Shown here: piece by piece, positions 13,541-24,279 of the stretch
Numbering within the stretch: the stretch's first letter is position 1
Layout: each line of letters starts with the position of its first letter
Assembly: GCA_029747015.1 (NCBI GenBank)
Contig: JAKOGI010001180.1
Coordinates: 1-64,000, forward strand
From: Carnegiea gigantea
Lineage: Eukaryota; Streptophyta; Magnoliopsida; Caryophyllales; Cactaceae
DNA: 64,000 nt
Direction: 5' to 3'
Translations under genes and position numbers: made by a program
The notes under the pieces: model-generated
Told to the model about the DNA's origin: nothing
What the model saw: only the letters and a program-made list of their open reading frames with translations
Databases searched by the model: none

Positions 13541-15260
13541 TCACCTCCTTAACTCATAGAATGCTTTCAAACTATCTTAACTGATCTGATTGTGACTTGC
13601 TTTCCAAAACCAAAACAGGATAACTCAAAGGCTTGATCACTGGATTACTTCCTAGGTAAATACACTCTTACTTACCTAAAATGGATGCACCCTATGGAAA
13701 CCACCTATTCTCTTGCGCTCGTATGGAACGGAACCTCGCAGAAAAAAAAAGATATTCTCATTTAGCGGAAAAGCAAGCAGACTTCAATCAGTCGAAAGCA
13801 AACCCCAGAGCAATTGATGGTATGTAACAGAACTACCAAGAAAAGGAACGAAGTAACTGGCTCCCTAAAGAAAGGAACTTGACGTCTTTCAAATTCAAAA
13901 GCTAGTTTGTACTTGTTTGTTTCAGCCAAGAGAAAAAGCATATTGGATAATGCTTATTCCAAGGAGAGTGGCTTTACCTAGAACCATATAACCTGCTATT
14001 ATACCGAGGCTTTCCTAAAACTAAAAAATGGGGAGCATGCCCGAAATGATAGGAAAAAACCTTATATCGTATCCAAGCTATCCCCGATAGTCCATCCTGT
14101 AAGTCCCGTTAGGCCCATAGTGTCCATTATTGGTAGTACTGAAAGCTTTTTATTAACTCAAAGCTTATTTCGCCCTTATGCCTAACCCTTGGGATGAAAG
14201 AGACTCAAGAGGGATTAACCGTTTGTCCTTCCCGTAGAGATAGGACTAGAAAGATTGTCATATGTGAATATTCAGCTATAAACATAGATTTTTCTCGCCT
14301 AGATCTGATGGATTTAACTTGAAATAATCCTCCTTTCCTGCTTTTCTAACTGTTCTGGTTAAGGAAGGGATAAGTGATGGAACTGAACTAGCTTATTTGC
14401 TGTCTAGCCTTATAACCAGCTATTGATCTATATGGACGGCAAGAAACTAGCCGCTTGAAAAGGGAAGAAAAAGTGACATGGACTACTACTGAATAACAGA
14501 GACTTTGTATTATCCCTTGTCTATAAAAGGTACTGGCTCGAAGACAGAAGCACTCGAACGTGATGAACTTATTGATCTATAACTTGCCATTTGAAAGAAT
14601 CCTTCCTCCTTACCTGTAAGTAAGCACAATGGTGCAAGGATGCTAAAGGAAAGGGGTTAGCCCGAAAGGTTAAGGAGTTACTCGCTATAAAGCAAAACTG
14701 GCCTGGCTAGAACATAACTCGGCTGAAAAGAAACTGGCTTGATCACGGGATTTTACTTCCTGCTAATAATCCTGCTTTCTAACTGGCCGGTAACCCCACC
14801 TAGGTAACCTATCACTCCAACTTACAGGGCTTACCTTCAAACAGAAAGTGTAACGCCCTTTAAGGAAACTGGTCTAGAAAATGACTATTAGTTAGACGGA
14901 ATAGTCATTTAATTGAAACTATTACGAGGACTGTACTAGAACAGGCTCCCATGGAACACAACTACACCTGGCTTGAAAAGAAGCATTAGATGGGCGAAGA
15001 TAAGAAACTATATATGCTTTTTCTCTAAATTCAATGCGGGAGCTTGCCTTAGGACTGCAAGACTGGAAATAGATGCCCCTAGCACTGAAACTATATATTC
15101 ATCCTCAATAATAATCTTCCCTAGAAACTCTCAAGTATATTAAGAGGTAAAAAACTTAACTGGCAGGGCTCCCACCTTAAGACAGGATGGGATCGAATCC
15201 TTCCTAAAAAAAGAAAGAATTGCCCTTCATCTCTTGAGCTCAGTAGGATATAAAAGATCC
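13541..15260. repeat. Motif-rich, ORF-poor region with degenerate repeats
   Basis: This stretch has essentially no open frame of 60 codons. It repeatedly uses short related words such as AACTGGC, GGCTTGA, TAGAAACT and CTTCCTA. One clear imperfect repeat is GGCTTGATCAC followed by a GGATT-ACTTCC segment at 13630-13653 and again at 14736-14761. Large plant mitochondrial genomes, notably cucumber, are known to be expanded by short degenerate repeats; I infer that this region is of that kind. Confidence 0.4.
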
Positions 15261-18200
15261 AACTTTCAGTTAGCATGAAAATGCAACTATATGCTTAACG
15301 CATTTAGTTCAATGTAGGTGTGATGTGCTCTAAGGGAGAAAATGCATTTTCTATTCCCATCCCTTTTCTACTTATCGATACTCGTCTAATTAAGTGCTTG
15401 AAAAGAGCAGTAGTCACATCCTGTCTTCTATCCTCTTCCCCTCCTCTCTCCCATGCGTAAGGTTTAGGAAGTCAGTTTCATTTGGTGCTATCGTATATAA
15501 AGGGTACGGCTGCTTTTAGGTTATATCTTTAGATAAGCAAACTTGCTGCTAAAAAAGCATAAATTTAGAAACGGAATTAATTGAATAAGAAAAGAAAGTT
15601 ACAGAAGCATCAGCAGGGTCACAGTAGTATCCCAAAGCTGCCAAGGTCTCATAGTGATATGCGATGAAGCTTCAGACTGGTGAATCTGCACATTAAAAGC
15701 AAAGTTGAGTCAAAGACAGGCGTCAGGCACTCGAGAGTCAAAGTAAAGTAATTTCTTTTTTCACAGTTCAGCTTCCTATTGTAAATGTAAAGGCAAAGCC
15801 TAGCATGAAAAGAGTGAAAGCGAGCGTCATGACCATGTTCATCTGTAAAGAAGCCTTGCTACTTCAGTTTGTAGTTAGTCTTTCCCTGACCGCACGCAGT
15901 ACGATTCTTATTCTATAGAATCTTTCTTACTCATATGGATCCGGTCACTGCTACAATTGAAAGAATCGCCCTGTGATTCCCTAAGTCCCCTCCTATACAG
16001 TCCCTGCCGCTGTAGAATCATTTCTCGGATATATTAGATTGTTAATATTATTTGATCTACCGCTCGTCATCCTTTCCAGATGGACTTAGTCTTCCAAAGC
16101 TCTAATTAATGAGTAGGGAGAAAGGATTAGCAGTAAGAAATGGTGCTTTTAAAGCAAATTCTTTCATTCTAGCTTCAGCTTCTTTTACTGGCCAGGAGTG
16201 TACAAGTGCTTTCTTCAACTTGGGATGCGAGACTCTATCTTCGTATCTTTAGAGCGCTAAGGCCCAGCTATAGTAATTGGCCTACATTTTCACTTGAATG
16301 AGGAATCTTCCCAGTGGTTGAGTTAAAACGGAATGTAATTTCCCCGCTTGAGAGTGAATTGTTAATTCATTCACCGGTGGGATAGCTTACTTCAATACTA
16401 CCCCAAGGCCAGTCAGTTTGACCAGTAATGCCTGCGAACGGCATAATCATGAATAAGAAGAGCAAGCGGTAAACAAGTGCGAAGGTTACGAAGCGGCTAT
16501 CTAACTAAGGAAGTATAGTCTCCTTCAGGAGAGTTGGACGAACGGTCTACTCAAGCTACTGAGAGCGAAGAGAATAGCCATCAATGGGTCTTTCCAATCC
16601 AATAACCAATAAGTAGTTAACCCCCGTTATATCGTCTACCTCCGTCTCGCATGAGAAATCGAAAATTCAATGAAAATGTTATTCAGCTGATTACGAGCAC
16701 AGCAGGGTAGTAATACCTAAAGGTATAAGGAAGGAATCGAGCGAGTTTAAGTGCTTCGCTTGTTACGTTACAGCCAGTAAAGAAGAAAGCACTACTTCAT
16801 GGGAAGTTGCCAAAGGTAAGTCCGACGTCTACTTAGACTTAAGGTAAGTAAGGCAGTTCACTCGTAAGGCCGACGTTGACTACCCCATTCATACATTGAT
16901 TTTAGAATAGACAAAAGACAAGAGTACGGGGTTTGAGTTTGAAGGACTAATTTTTTAGAGCCCTAGTCCTAGATACGTTCTAGAAGAAGTTAGCGAGTTG
17001 CCCCACCGGTGGTGAATGTGAATCTGAGCTGGAATAAAACCTCACAAAAGCGGGATTGCAGATAGATTTATAAACTTTGGCTTTCTTTATGGCTTCGTGG
17101 AAGAAAGGTGAAGGGGAAGTTATTCATCCAGTCTATTCGTTCTCTCTTCCTTACCTTCTTCCTTTACTGAAAAGTCTATTCACCCGTCCTCCCTCTCCCT
17201 ATCGGTCTTTTGGCTTGAAGCCCCTCCGTGCCATTCATAGTTTTCACTCCTGGCCTTAACTGGCGCCTTTGCTTTGGCGAGACTATGAGATGACGCTTCC
17301 TTTTGGTCGGCTTGCTTGTTTAGCTTGCCTTTCGAATTCACATGCTCGTCAGTTCCTTTATTTTCGATTGTGCTGCTACCTTCCCTAGACGGGTTTATTT
17401 GTGCGCCCCTCCTTCGAAGTGTTGTGAGAGTGGCATTATTCTGCCACTATTGGCAAATGGCAAAAAGTGGTTTAACTTATGGCCCAGTAGTCCCCTTCTC
17501 TGATTCTCATCATAGTGCCCTTCCATGCGCTAAGCTAAGATGGAAGTAGAGTTCTAGCTGCAGCTCTTGAGAAGCCCCTTTCTACTTAGTATAAGTTTGC
17601 CCTAATCTAAGGTTAGAACTCCTCTAAAAGAATGGGAGCACTACACTGGCTTTCTTTCCTTGCACCCTAATTGAATCAAGACGGCTAGGAACCGAGACTT
17701 CTATTCTCTCTCAAGGGGAACTGAAATTGACAAGTACTGTTATTTCTTCCTTCTCATGTGAGACCTACTATAATACAGAAGAGAATGGGATCAAGACTCT
17801 TTTCATTATTGGTCCCTACTTTTCTCTTAGTTCAAGTCCAGTTATTGTCTCAATAGAAGCCCACGGAGCGGTGAGACAGAATCCATGAGATCAGGTTCTA
17901 ACTCAGACAGGATAGACTGTTCTGGCTCATCTCTTAATCTCTTATATATAAGAGTTCTGATGGCCAGTCTAGCCCCTTTTCTTATTCATAGTCGAGTAGG
18001 AACTCCTTTCCTCACTCCTTGCCTTTGCAAAACCCCATATCGACTTTCATTTCGAATTGAAGAAAAAAGGAAAATTTATCCGTATATAAGAGATAAGGTG
18101 GGCACCTTTCCAAGAGAGGAAAAATCATGGCCACTTGTGGCTGTTGAGGGCCATCCAGTTGCTTATGAGAGCAGGAAGCTGAACTGAACCGAAAGGCCCT

Positions 18201-18540
18201 ACGCAGTACATGAGAAAGAACTCAAAGCGGGAAAGACGAAAAATGAAAGCAAGCAACTAATAGACTTCGCGAACTCCTGAAAGTACTCTATCTCGCACGC
18301 ATAACGACTGACGGAAACAATACATACTGACGCCATACGAGTTCGGTTCACCTGCACTGACAGCCCCTTAGCAACTAAGCCATAATAGACACTAATTAAC
18401 CAATAGCTGAAAACCAATACTAAGTTTGGTAATGTCGTCTAACTTCCTTTAACTTCCTTCTCTTCTGTCTTAGATAGGGTTCTACTAAAGAGAGGTCCGT
18501 TGCACAAGTGCCGCGCGGGCAAGTTAGCTAGGCAAGCTAT
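15261..18540. other. Gene-free spacer
   Basis: No conserved gene seen. Small frames at 17077-17259, 17316-17549 and 17885-18187 are not recognisable and contain no domain motif I can name. Confidence 0.55.
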
Positions 18541-18554
18541 AAGTCCGTGACACC

Positions 18555-18975
18555 TGGTATCAGAGCGAGGTTGTGCTTGGAACCGTGGCATCCTCAAAGG
18601 TTACTGACCCAAGGCCGTCTGACGATAAACCTAAGAAAGAGGTCCAAGTCAGCGGAAATTGGAGACAGGCGTGGGAGAATTGAAGCTCAATGTGGCAGAT
18701 GGAGAGGAATATCTTAAGGAGCTTGAATCCAACCAAGAAGGACTTGTGAGAGTGCCTTCTACGATTGCCTTGGAGGAGGTTAATAAAATGAAAGATTTCA
18801 AGAGAAATCAAAAAGAAATTAATGCTCTTCCCCGACAAAGAATCAGACGATTCATAGATATAGATAAAGTTCCAGGATTAAGGAGACCAAGAAAGCAAGA
18901 AAAAAGGACTTATAACACTTCCATTTTTCTTTTGAAAGACCCTGCATTATATCACCATATTTTCCATATGTAAAC
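18555..18975 (+). mobile_element. LTR retrotransposon fragment: primer-binding site and gag-like start
   Basis: TGGTATCAGAGC at 18555-18566 is the 12-base complement of the 3' end of plant initiator-methionine tRNA, the standard primer-binding site just inside the 5' LTR of copia and many gypsy elements. It follows a short segment ending in ACACC, as expected next to an LTR end. About 30 bases later a gag-like translation begins (ASSKVTDPRP in one frame). It shifts frame into the open stretch at 18659-18973, which contains LKELESNQEGL and a charged helix-like region. The LTR itself is not recognisable upstream and no pol genes follow, so only a scrap was captured. The element is dead. The primer-binding site is directly visible; the gag reading is inference. 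Confidence 0.7.
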
Positions 18976-19690
18976 CGGAAGGCTTACAACAAAAGATGGA
19001 TATTAATTAGGAAGAGAATCGAAGACTGGCTGGCCCACTTCTACGTAATAGAAGATAAGTCAAGGCAAATTCCCTGACTGCAATACATGGAAGGTTTAAG
19101 GATGTAGTACTGGACGGCTTTACCTACGAAATTTCATACAAAGAGAATGGGCAGCCTGGAAAATTGTGAATGCTTACCGGCTTCGATTCGGTCTATTCTA
19201 AGCGGTCCATGCGGAGGTAAGAGGTCTAATTGCCGTATCGGTTAGCGGTGGAAGTCGTATGGGCCAACTTTACCTTTTATGGGTCAATGACACTCCCTCC
19301 CGATGCTTTGCCAGAAGCTCGCTTTTTCTAACCAAAAAATAGATGATTTCAGACCCCATCCCCGGAACTAGAAAAGGACCTAAAGAAGCCTTCTTTCTCC
19401 AGTAGGAACTCAAAGACATCGGGAAGGCTCGCGTATTCCTATTCTTGTTATGGGAAACTATACCTATCTTGACTCCGTTCACAAGACCATAAAGTAGGGA
19501 AAGGGAAGGATTACCATATGTAGCTTTCATTACTGGGTATGCAGCAGGAGATGAGAGAGTTGCCCTTATTTCAAAAGGCATGATACCAGTCTTTGTTTTG
19601 TCTATTCTTCCGATCTTTCTTAGGCCAAGGAAGGAAAGCTATGAAGTTCGTTTCACTAAAAGATACAAAGATACGTAGGTTTGAGATTTG
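18976..19690. other. Gene-free spacer
   Basis: A minus-strand ATG frame of 103 codons (19270-19581) is open but matches nothing I recognise. No other structure seen. Confidence 0.5.
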
Positions 19691-19700
19691 AGATAACTGA

Positions 19701-19732
19701 GATACGTATTAAAAGACTATACGTATCTTTTC
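19701..19732. repeat. Dispersed palindromic repeat, copy 1
   Basis: A 32-base segment here is identical to 48865-48896. Its core is a hairpin: GATACGTAT (19701-19709) pairs with ATACGTATC (19719-19727) around a 9-base loop. Further partly palindromic TACGTAT and CGAATCGCTCTATTCG-like words continue to about 19775. Related words recur at 20437-20560 and 46687-46810, so this belongs to a small dispersed family. Confidence 0.9.
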
Positions 19733-20031
19733 ATACGTATGACGTTCAAGTTCAACGAATCGCTCTATTCGAATTGTAATAAGCTTTCTCACTAGAACAG
19801 TTTACCTTAGCAATCGAAGTGCATCTTACACTAGCTTTATCACCTGCACTCCATCCCACTTTCTTACACGGGCACTTACTCTCTTTTACTCTCAACTGGA
19901 AATAAATGGCTTTCTTAAGATGTAGGGACTTCTAGAAAAGTCAAGGCAAAGAAGTGCAACCTTCCAAAAGCAAGCCATGTCGTAATTCCTTACTGATTTC
20001 AAATTCATTCTTTTGGGGCATATTCCCACAT

Positions 20032-20629
20032 TCAGGAATAAAGCCTGTCTTTTTCCCCTTGTGTTTTGAATCTGAAAGGAATATGGTTGCCATTATTATA
20101 ATGCTCCAACTGCAGGGCTCGGGCCAGTAAAGCTTTGGCAAAGCCTACAGTGGCCTCGTCTAAAGATAACGGTTCAATATAGGATTCAATTGTATTTTCC
20201 GAAAGGTTTTTTTTTCCCAATGTGAAATAGATAGTTTAATTGGGTCTTTATATGGGACTTGGGTGCTCTTTCATTATCTGGTAGATCCAGAGCAATTTCC
20301 CACAGGGAGGATGATACCTCACCCGAACCCGAGCCAGAGGGCATCATAGTCATTACAACATTATCCCTTTCTTCAATGAATAATTTCAGAGACCATGCAA
20401 CGGCCAAGGCTAGCCCAAGGAGAGGAAGGAGTTGATAAACGACTATCAAATACGTAGTGACTCGACTATCAAATCGCTCTATACGTAGTGAAATGAAATG
20501 AGTGTAACTTTCACGACGAAGAAGGAGTTTCACTATGTGAAACGAACTGAATATCGACTCAAGATAAAGCAACAGCCTAACAAGGCAAGAACAGCAGATA
20601 TTCCCCAACAGACCATCAAAAGTGGGCAT
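20032..20629 (-). pseudogene. Chimeric membrane-anchored mitochondrial ORF, frameshifted
   Basis: An ATG frame starts at 20629 and stays open for 147 codons to 20186. The first 60 or so residues are largely encoded by the palindromic repeat module at 20437-20560. They are followed by a hydrophobic segment (residues about 60-80, ending LALAVAWSLKLF) and a flexible MMPSGSGSGEVSS linker. The downstream frame (20220-20032; residues IESYIEPLSLDEATVGFAKA) looks like a natural continuation. It is joined only if the frame slips in a run of nine A (minus strand; plus 20207-20215). The layout (membrane segment, then Gly/Ser/Pro linker, then helical tail) resembles the chimeric ORFs at 45659-46307 and 47719-48461. 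Such ORFs are common in plant mitochondria and some cause male sterility; no such role is shown here. Confidence 0.5.
20437..20560. repeat. Dispersed palindromic repeat, copy 2 (divergent)
   Basis: It contains two near-copies of a GACTATCAAAT / TACGTAGTGA unit. A perfect hairpin GTTTCAC-TAT-GTGAAAC lies near 20527-20543, and AACGAACTGAATATCGACT at 20541-20559 recurs exactly at 46687-46705. It supplies much of the N-terminal coding sequence of the chimeric ORF on the minus strand. Confidence 0.75.
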
Positions 20630-20659
20630 TATCGGATCAATCAGAGGCAATCCTATATG

Positions 20660-21795
20660 TAAACTGCACTAGGTAAACTAGCTAGTTGCTCGGCCTAATA
20701 AGAAAAGAAATGAAGACCACCTCTCCTTCGAAAACCGAAGACTAGACTCAATGGGAATTGATTTGACTCCATAAACTAAGATTGCTATTCCCCTCACTGC
20801 AGCTCGCCTCCTCCCTCAACGAGAGGCACAATTGTACTGCTCTGCTCCGTCTCTCTCTCCTGGGTAACCTTCCATCCTTTCTTTTGATCCCGACGGGGGC
20901 ATAGCTAGCTTCTTTTGGTTAGCGTAGGGATGTCTATTCAAGGATTCGAAGCTGAAGAAAGGAACGAGTGATGCCATTCCTTTGTTGGCAGCACGAAGTA
21001 GAACGGGTTCTTGAAAGAAAGCAAGAGCAATCGCAGCTTTCTCTCTGCCTCATTCCTGCCTTCGCAAACATGTGCCATTGAGGCCTTCGAAGCGCAATCG
21101 ACCCTCTTTCTTCTTAATATTGGCATCGGTAGGACCAGGCGAAGTCGTTGCCTTTTGAATCAAGAGATACCCGGCAAACGACATCCAACCATGCCCCTTC
21201 CCTCGTCTTGGGAGATGAGAGTTCCTGAAACTGAAGCTTCGCCCTTTATCCGAGATATAGTTTGACCAGGGCATAGACGGAGTACTACTCGCCGGTTGAA
21301 TTCCAAAAGAGCGTGATGGCTCGAGGTCAAATCCATGTTCCTAAGTCAAGATGAAGCGAATACTAAAGTAAGAAAAGGAAACTGAAACTCATCTCATGAG
21401 AATCTATAGTTTGACGCCTGAGACGAAAGCATTGGGACTTCTCCTTGCCTGTCCGAACAAGGAAAGTTGCACATTGACAGTTGAGCAATCGTGGGGCCAA
21501 CCACAGTCTGATTTTCCATACCTCTTCTCGACTACTAAAGGCAAGGTAGCGGGAAAGGCACTCCAGCGGCAGCAGATGGTTCTGCTTCAGCATTTACTGA
21601 TCTGCCAACATTGATGACACCCCAAGGGAGGGAACTCTGGCAGGAAATCCCCTAGTCATTTATCTTGATTCGCCCGCCCAACTCTACCAAATTGGAAGAG
21701 TCAGACTGGTTTAAAGAATAAGGGGAAGAGGAAGCCTTTCATAACATAATAATATAACAACTTTGAAAAGTACTATCCTTCCGTTGTGTGTTGCC
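20660..21795. other. Gene-free spacer
   Basis: Overlapping short frames on both strands (21011-21265, 21050-21274, 21363-21614) have no recognisable product. Nothing else seen. Confidence 0.5.
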
Positions 21796-21799
21796 GCTT

Positions 21800-22138
21800 A
21801 TCTTTCTCTTGAGATTGCATTTGCCAGTCGTTATAGGGGACTTGTCTCGATTTGCTCATAGTCGAAGTCTTCATACTGATAGGTTGCGTGCTATGTACAA
21901 GAAAGCCACCCTTACATTTGACCTTTGGTTAGGCAGGGATATGCTTATAGATCCTTATGTAAAGGGGGTTATAGTACATATATTACGTGAGGAGCGTAGT
22001 CTTAATCCTAATCAGTTCTCATTCATCCCTTCATATGTTCAGTTCTTCGATCGTCCTCGTGACTTAGTTGAATGGGCCATATTGCGACGATTGGTTCAAA
22101 GTTGGTTAAATCATCTTGCCTTTCTAAGCTTGAAGTAA
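21800..22138 (+). pseudogene. Mitovirus RNA polymerase C-terminal fragment (copy C)
   Basis: The plus-strand frame ending at 22138 carries the segment downstream of the catalytic core of mitovirus RNA-dependent RNA polymerases: HTDRLRAMY, then TFDLWLGRD, DPYVKGVIVHILREE, and EWAILRRLVQSWLNHL. The same order (W-x-GRG/D, NPYLKG-x-IV, E-x-x-W-x-x-WL) is seen in the long copy at 34640-35895. No catalytic GDD motif is present, because the fragment starts after it. Mitoviruses are capsidless RNA viruses that replicate in mitochondria, and fossil copies are common in plant mitochondrial DNA. This piece is closer in wording to the copies at 23880 and 45277 than to the two long minus-strand copies. 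It cannot make a working polymerase. Confidence 0.8.
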
Positions 22139-23450
22139 AGTCAGCACTATTCAAAATCTTATTTATTTTAAGACTAGAGCTATGCCCTGAGGTAAGCATG
22201 ACAATAGGACGTAATTCCAATCCCCTTCTAGGGACCTTTCAAAGAAACGAAACTCTTTATTCGTATCAGCGGATAAGACGAGAATCTCTTCTTCCTAGCG
22301 TGAAGAGGAGAAGAAAGATTACAGTTATCCCAATAGAGACTTTGAAAGACTTCAACCTTAAGTTAAGCCTACAATGAATTTTCATTGCCCGGTTAGCATC
22401 AGGGAGAGTAGTACCGATCTTTTTCTTCTTACGTTAACTTTGTTAATGTCATAGTTGATATCAAGATGAAAGGGAAAGACAATAAGAAAGATTCAAAGGT
22501 TTACCTAGATACTCCTTTATGTAGTAGCCTTTCTTTCCTTGCGTGGTAGGTGTGGCAGTTCCCGTCTTATCGATTGGTTCAAATGCTTGCACTTCATGGA
22601 ATGCCTGAACCCTTGGGGACGGCGATAGGGTAAATAAAGTAAGCCCCTGCCCTTGTTTCCAGCTTGGGAATGAGAGTGAGGATATTGGAATTGAAGGAAG
22701 TCCCCTGAGATTGGGATAGAAGTTAGGCTAAACTAGCAGAAGGATATTATCAGGAAAGTGCTGGCGCTATAGTCAGTCATTCCCCTTTGCCCATGCCTTT
22801 TAGTATTTAGTAGTTAGCCTGGTGCTAGGAGAAGCAAGCCAACTAATCAAGTAAGCTAGAAAGAAAGTTTCAGTCCTAGGGTAACAGTCGAAGTTGGACC
22901 TGACATTGGGAGTTGCCATAGGGTCTACCCCTAAGAAGGAAGAGTTTGCGAGACAGTTGCAGATTCAATTCAGTCAAACCCTCTTGCATAGGAAAGGCTA
23001 TCCCTCCCACAGACCTCTGTCTTGGCCGCCCCTACTTATTCTCTCGATCAATCTTTCGTTTTCTCACGTGCTCTCGCCCCCATTAACTCTGGTGCATGTC
23101 TCCCGGGTAGTCTTTTCCCGTTCAGTTTCCGTTTTCGTCTTTACGTCGTCTTTTGATAAGGCAAGATTCTAAGATAGATAAGAGGTTGCCTATCTACCTT
23201 GTATTCTATAACCTGGGAGGAATAGACTGCGGCGTATCGGTTCTATTATTAGGATACCCTATCTTATGTGGATTTTCCTAAGAGTCAATTACCTCTTCCC
23301 GTGTCCCTTACCCGTAGTGGCTATCCCCGGATCATTCCTTCTTTGAATCGAAAGATGATATATCGAAGGTAGTTTACTTGCTTACTTGTTAAAGTAAGGG
23401 CGGATACTCTTTTTCAGTGTTATCTATCATTCTTTTCTCTAGCAAAATGG
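22139..23450. other. Spacer between two mitovirus fragments
   Basis: A frame at 22072-22377 overlaps the end of the preceding fragment and continues about 240 bases beyond it without family resemblance. A 92-codon ATG-type frame at 22894-23172 is unrecognised. No RNA gene or repeat seen. Confidence 0.5.
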
Positions 23451-23453
23451 ATT

Positions 23454-24277
23454 TTGCTAGCTAAGAGAGTGTCTAGATCAACATTGACTAGTATATCTGA
23501 CCCTTGGAAAGAGTCGGATCAAGTTCTCGAGGTGGTGGGTGATATCTTAATATCACTACCATCTCGAGTCCATAGGTATATGCCATGGGTCTCCACTCTT
23601 CCTTTATATCAAGGTTTAGAGTGGAAGCCAACCTGGAAGGCGCTGCCTACCCATAAACTGACTCAGCAAGTTTGGTTTGAACGGCTGAAACTCCGTAGGT
23701 CGAAGGAGTTGTGTAACACTAAATCGGTGTTCACTTCCTTCCCCTATGCATTTTCAGCATTCGAGAGTGATCATGTTCAAGGTGAGCAGTGGTCTCAAGG
23801 GATTTTATGGGCTCCCCGTGTCCGGTTCGCACTTGATCCTAACAAGAAGTTATTTTCAGGTGTCGACCTGGCGTTACAATTAGTTACCAGAAAGATTTTC
23901 TTTCTGCGACTGGTTGTGCCGAGTTTGCCAAGCGCTTCAGGGTTCGTAACCTCAGTAAGGATTTCTCACTGATTTCGGTTAAGTCTTTACTGAATTGTTA
24001 TCACCTTTTTGGTGCTATGTCCGTCTACCTTCGATATCGTATCAAGAGGTTTTCTACCCTTGTTAGGATATCGGGTGGAGGATATAGAGTACGACTTTAC
24101 CATTCTCGGTCTGCACATGTCAACCGTTTGTTGGCTATGTGGACCTTCACCACCTTGCCATTTGAGTTATGGCTTGGTCGGGGTCGTCCCTTATTCAATT
24201 CCTTCCCGAAAGGAGAGGATCGGGTGATAAAGATAAAGAATCAATTCCATTCTATGTCGCTTTCATTTTTCTCTTAG
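23454..24277 (+). pseudogene. Mitovirus RNA polymerase fragment with unrecognised upstream ORF (copy D)
   Basis: From about 23880 onward the translation follows mitovirus polymerase sequence after the GDD motif: AEFAKRFRVRN, then ISGGGYRVR, LLAMW, and LPFELWLGRGRP, ending with a divergent KGEDRVIK segment at 24277. A frameshift is needed near 23880, because the 172-codon frame that starts with TTG at 23454 runs on in another frame to 23972. The upstream part of that frame (SRVHRYMPWVSTLPLYQGLEW and so on) is well formed, but I cannot align it to the polymerase region that should precede this point. It may be a different viral piece or unrelated DNA joined by recombination. The core catalytic motifs are absent. 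The 49 bases at 24143-24191 are identical to 45277-45325. Confidence 0.7.
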
Positions 24278-24279
24278 AA

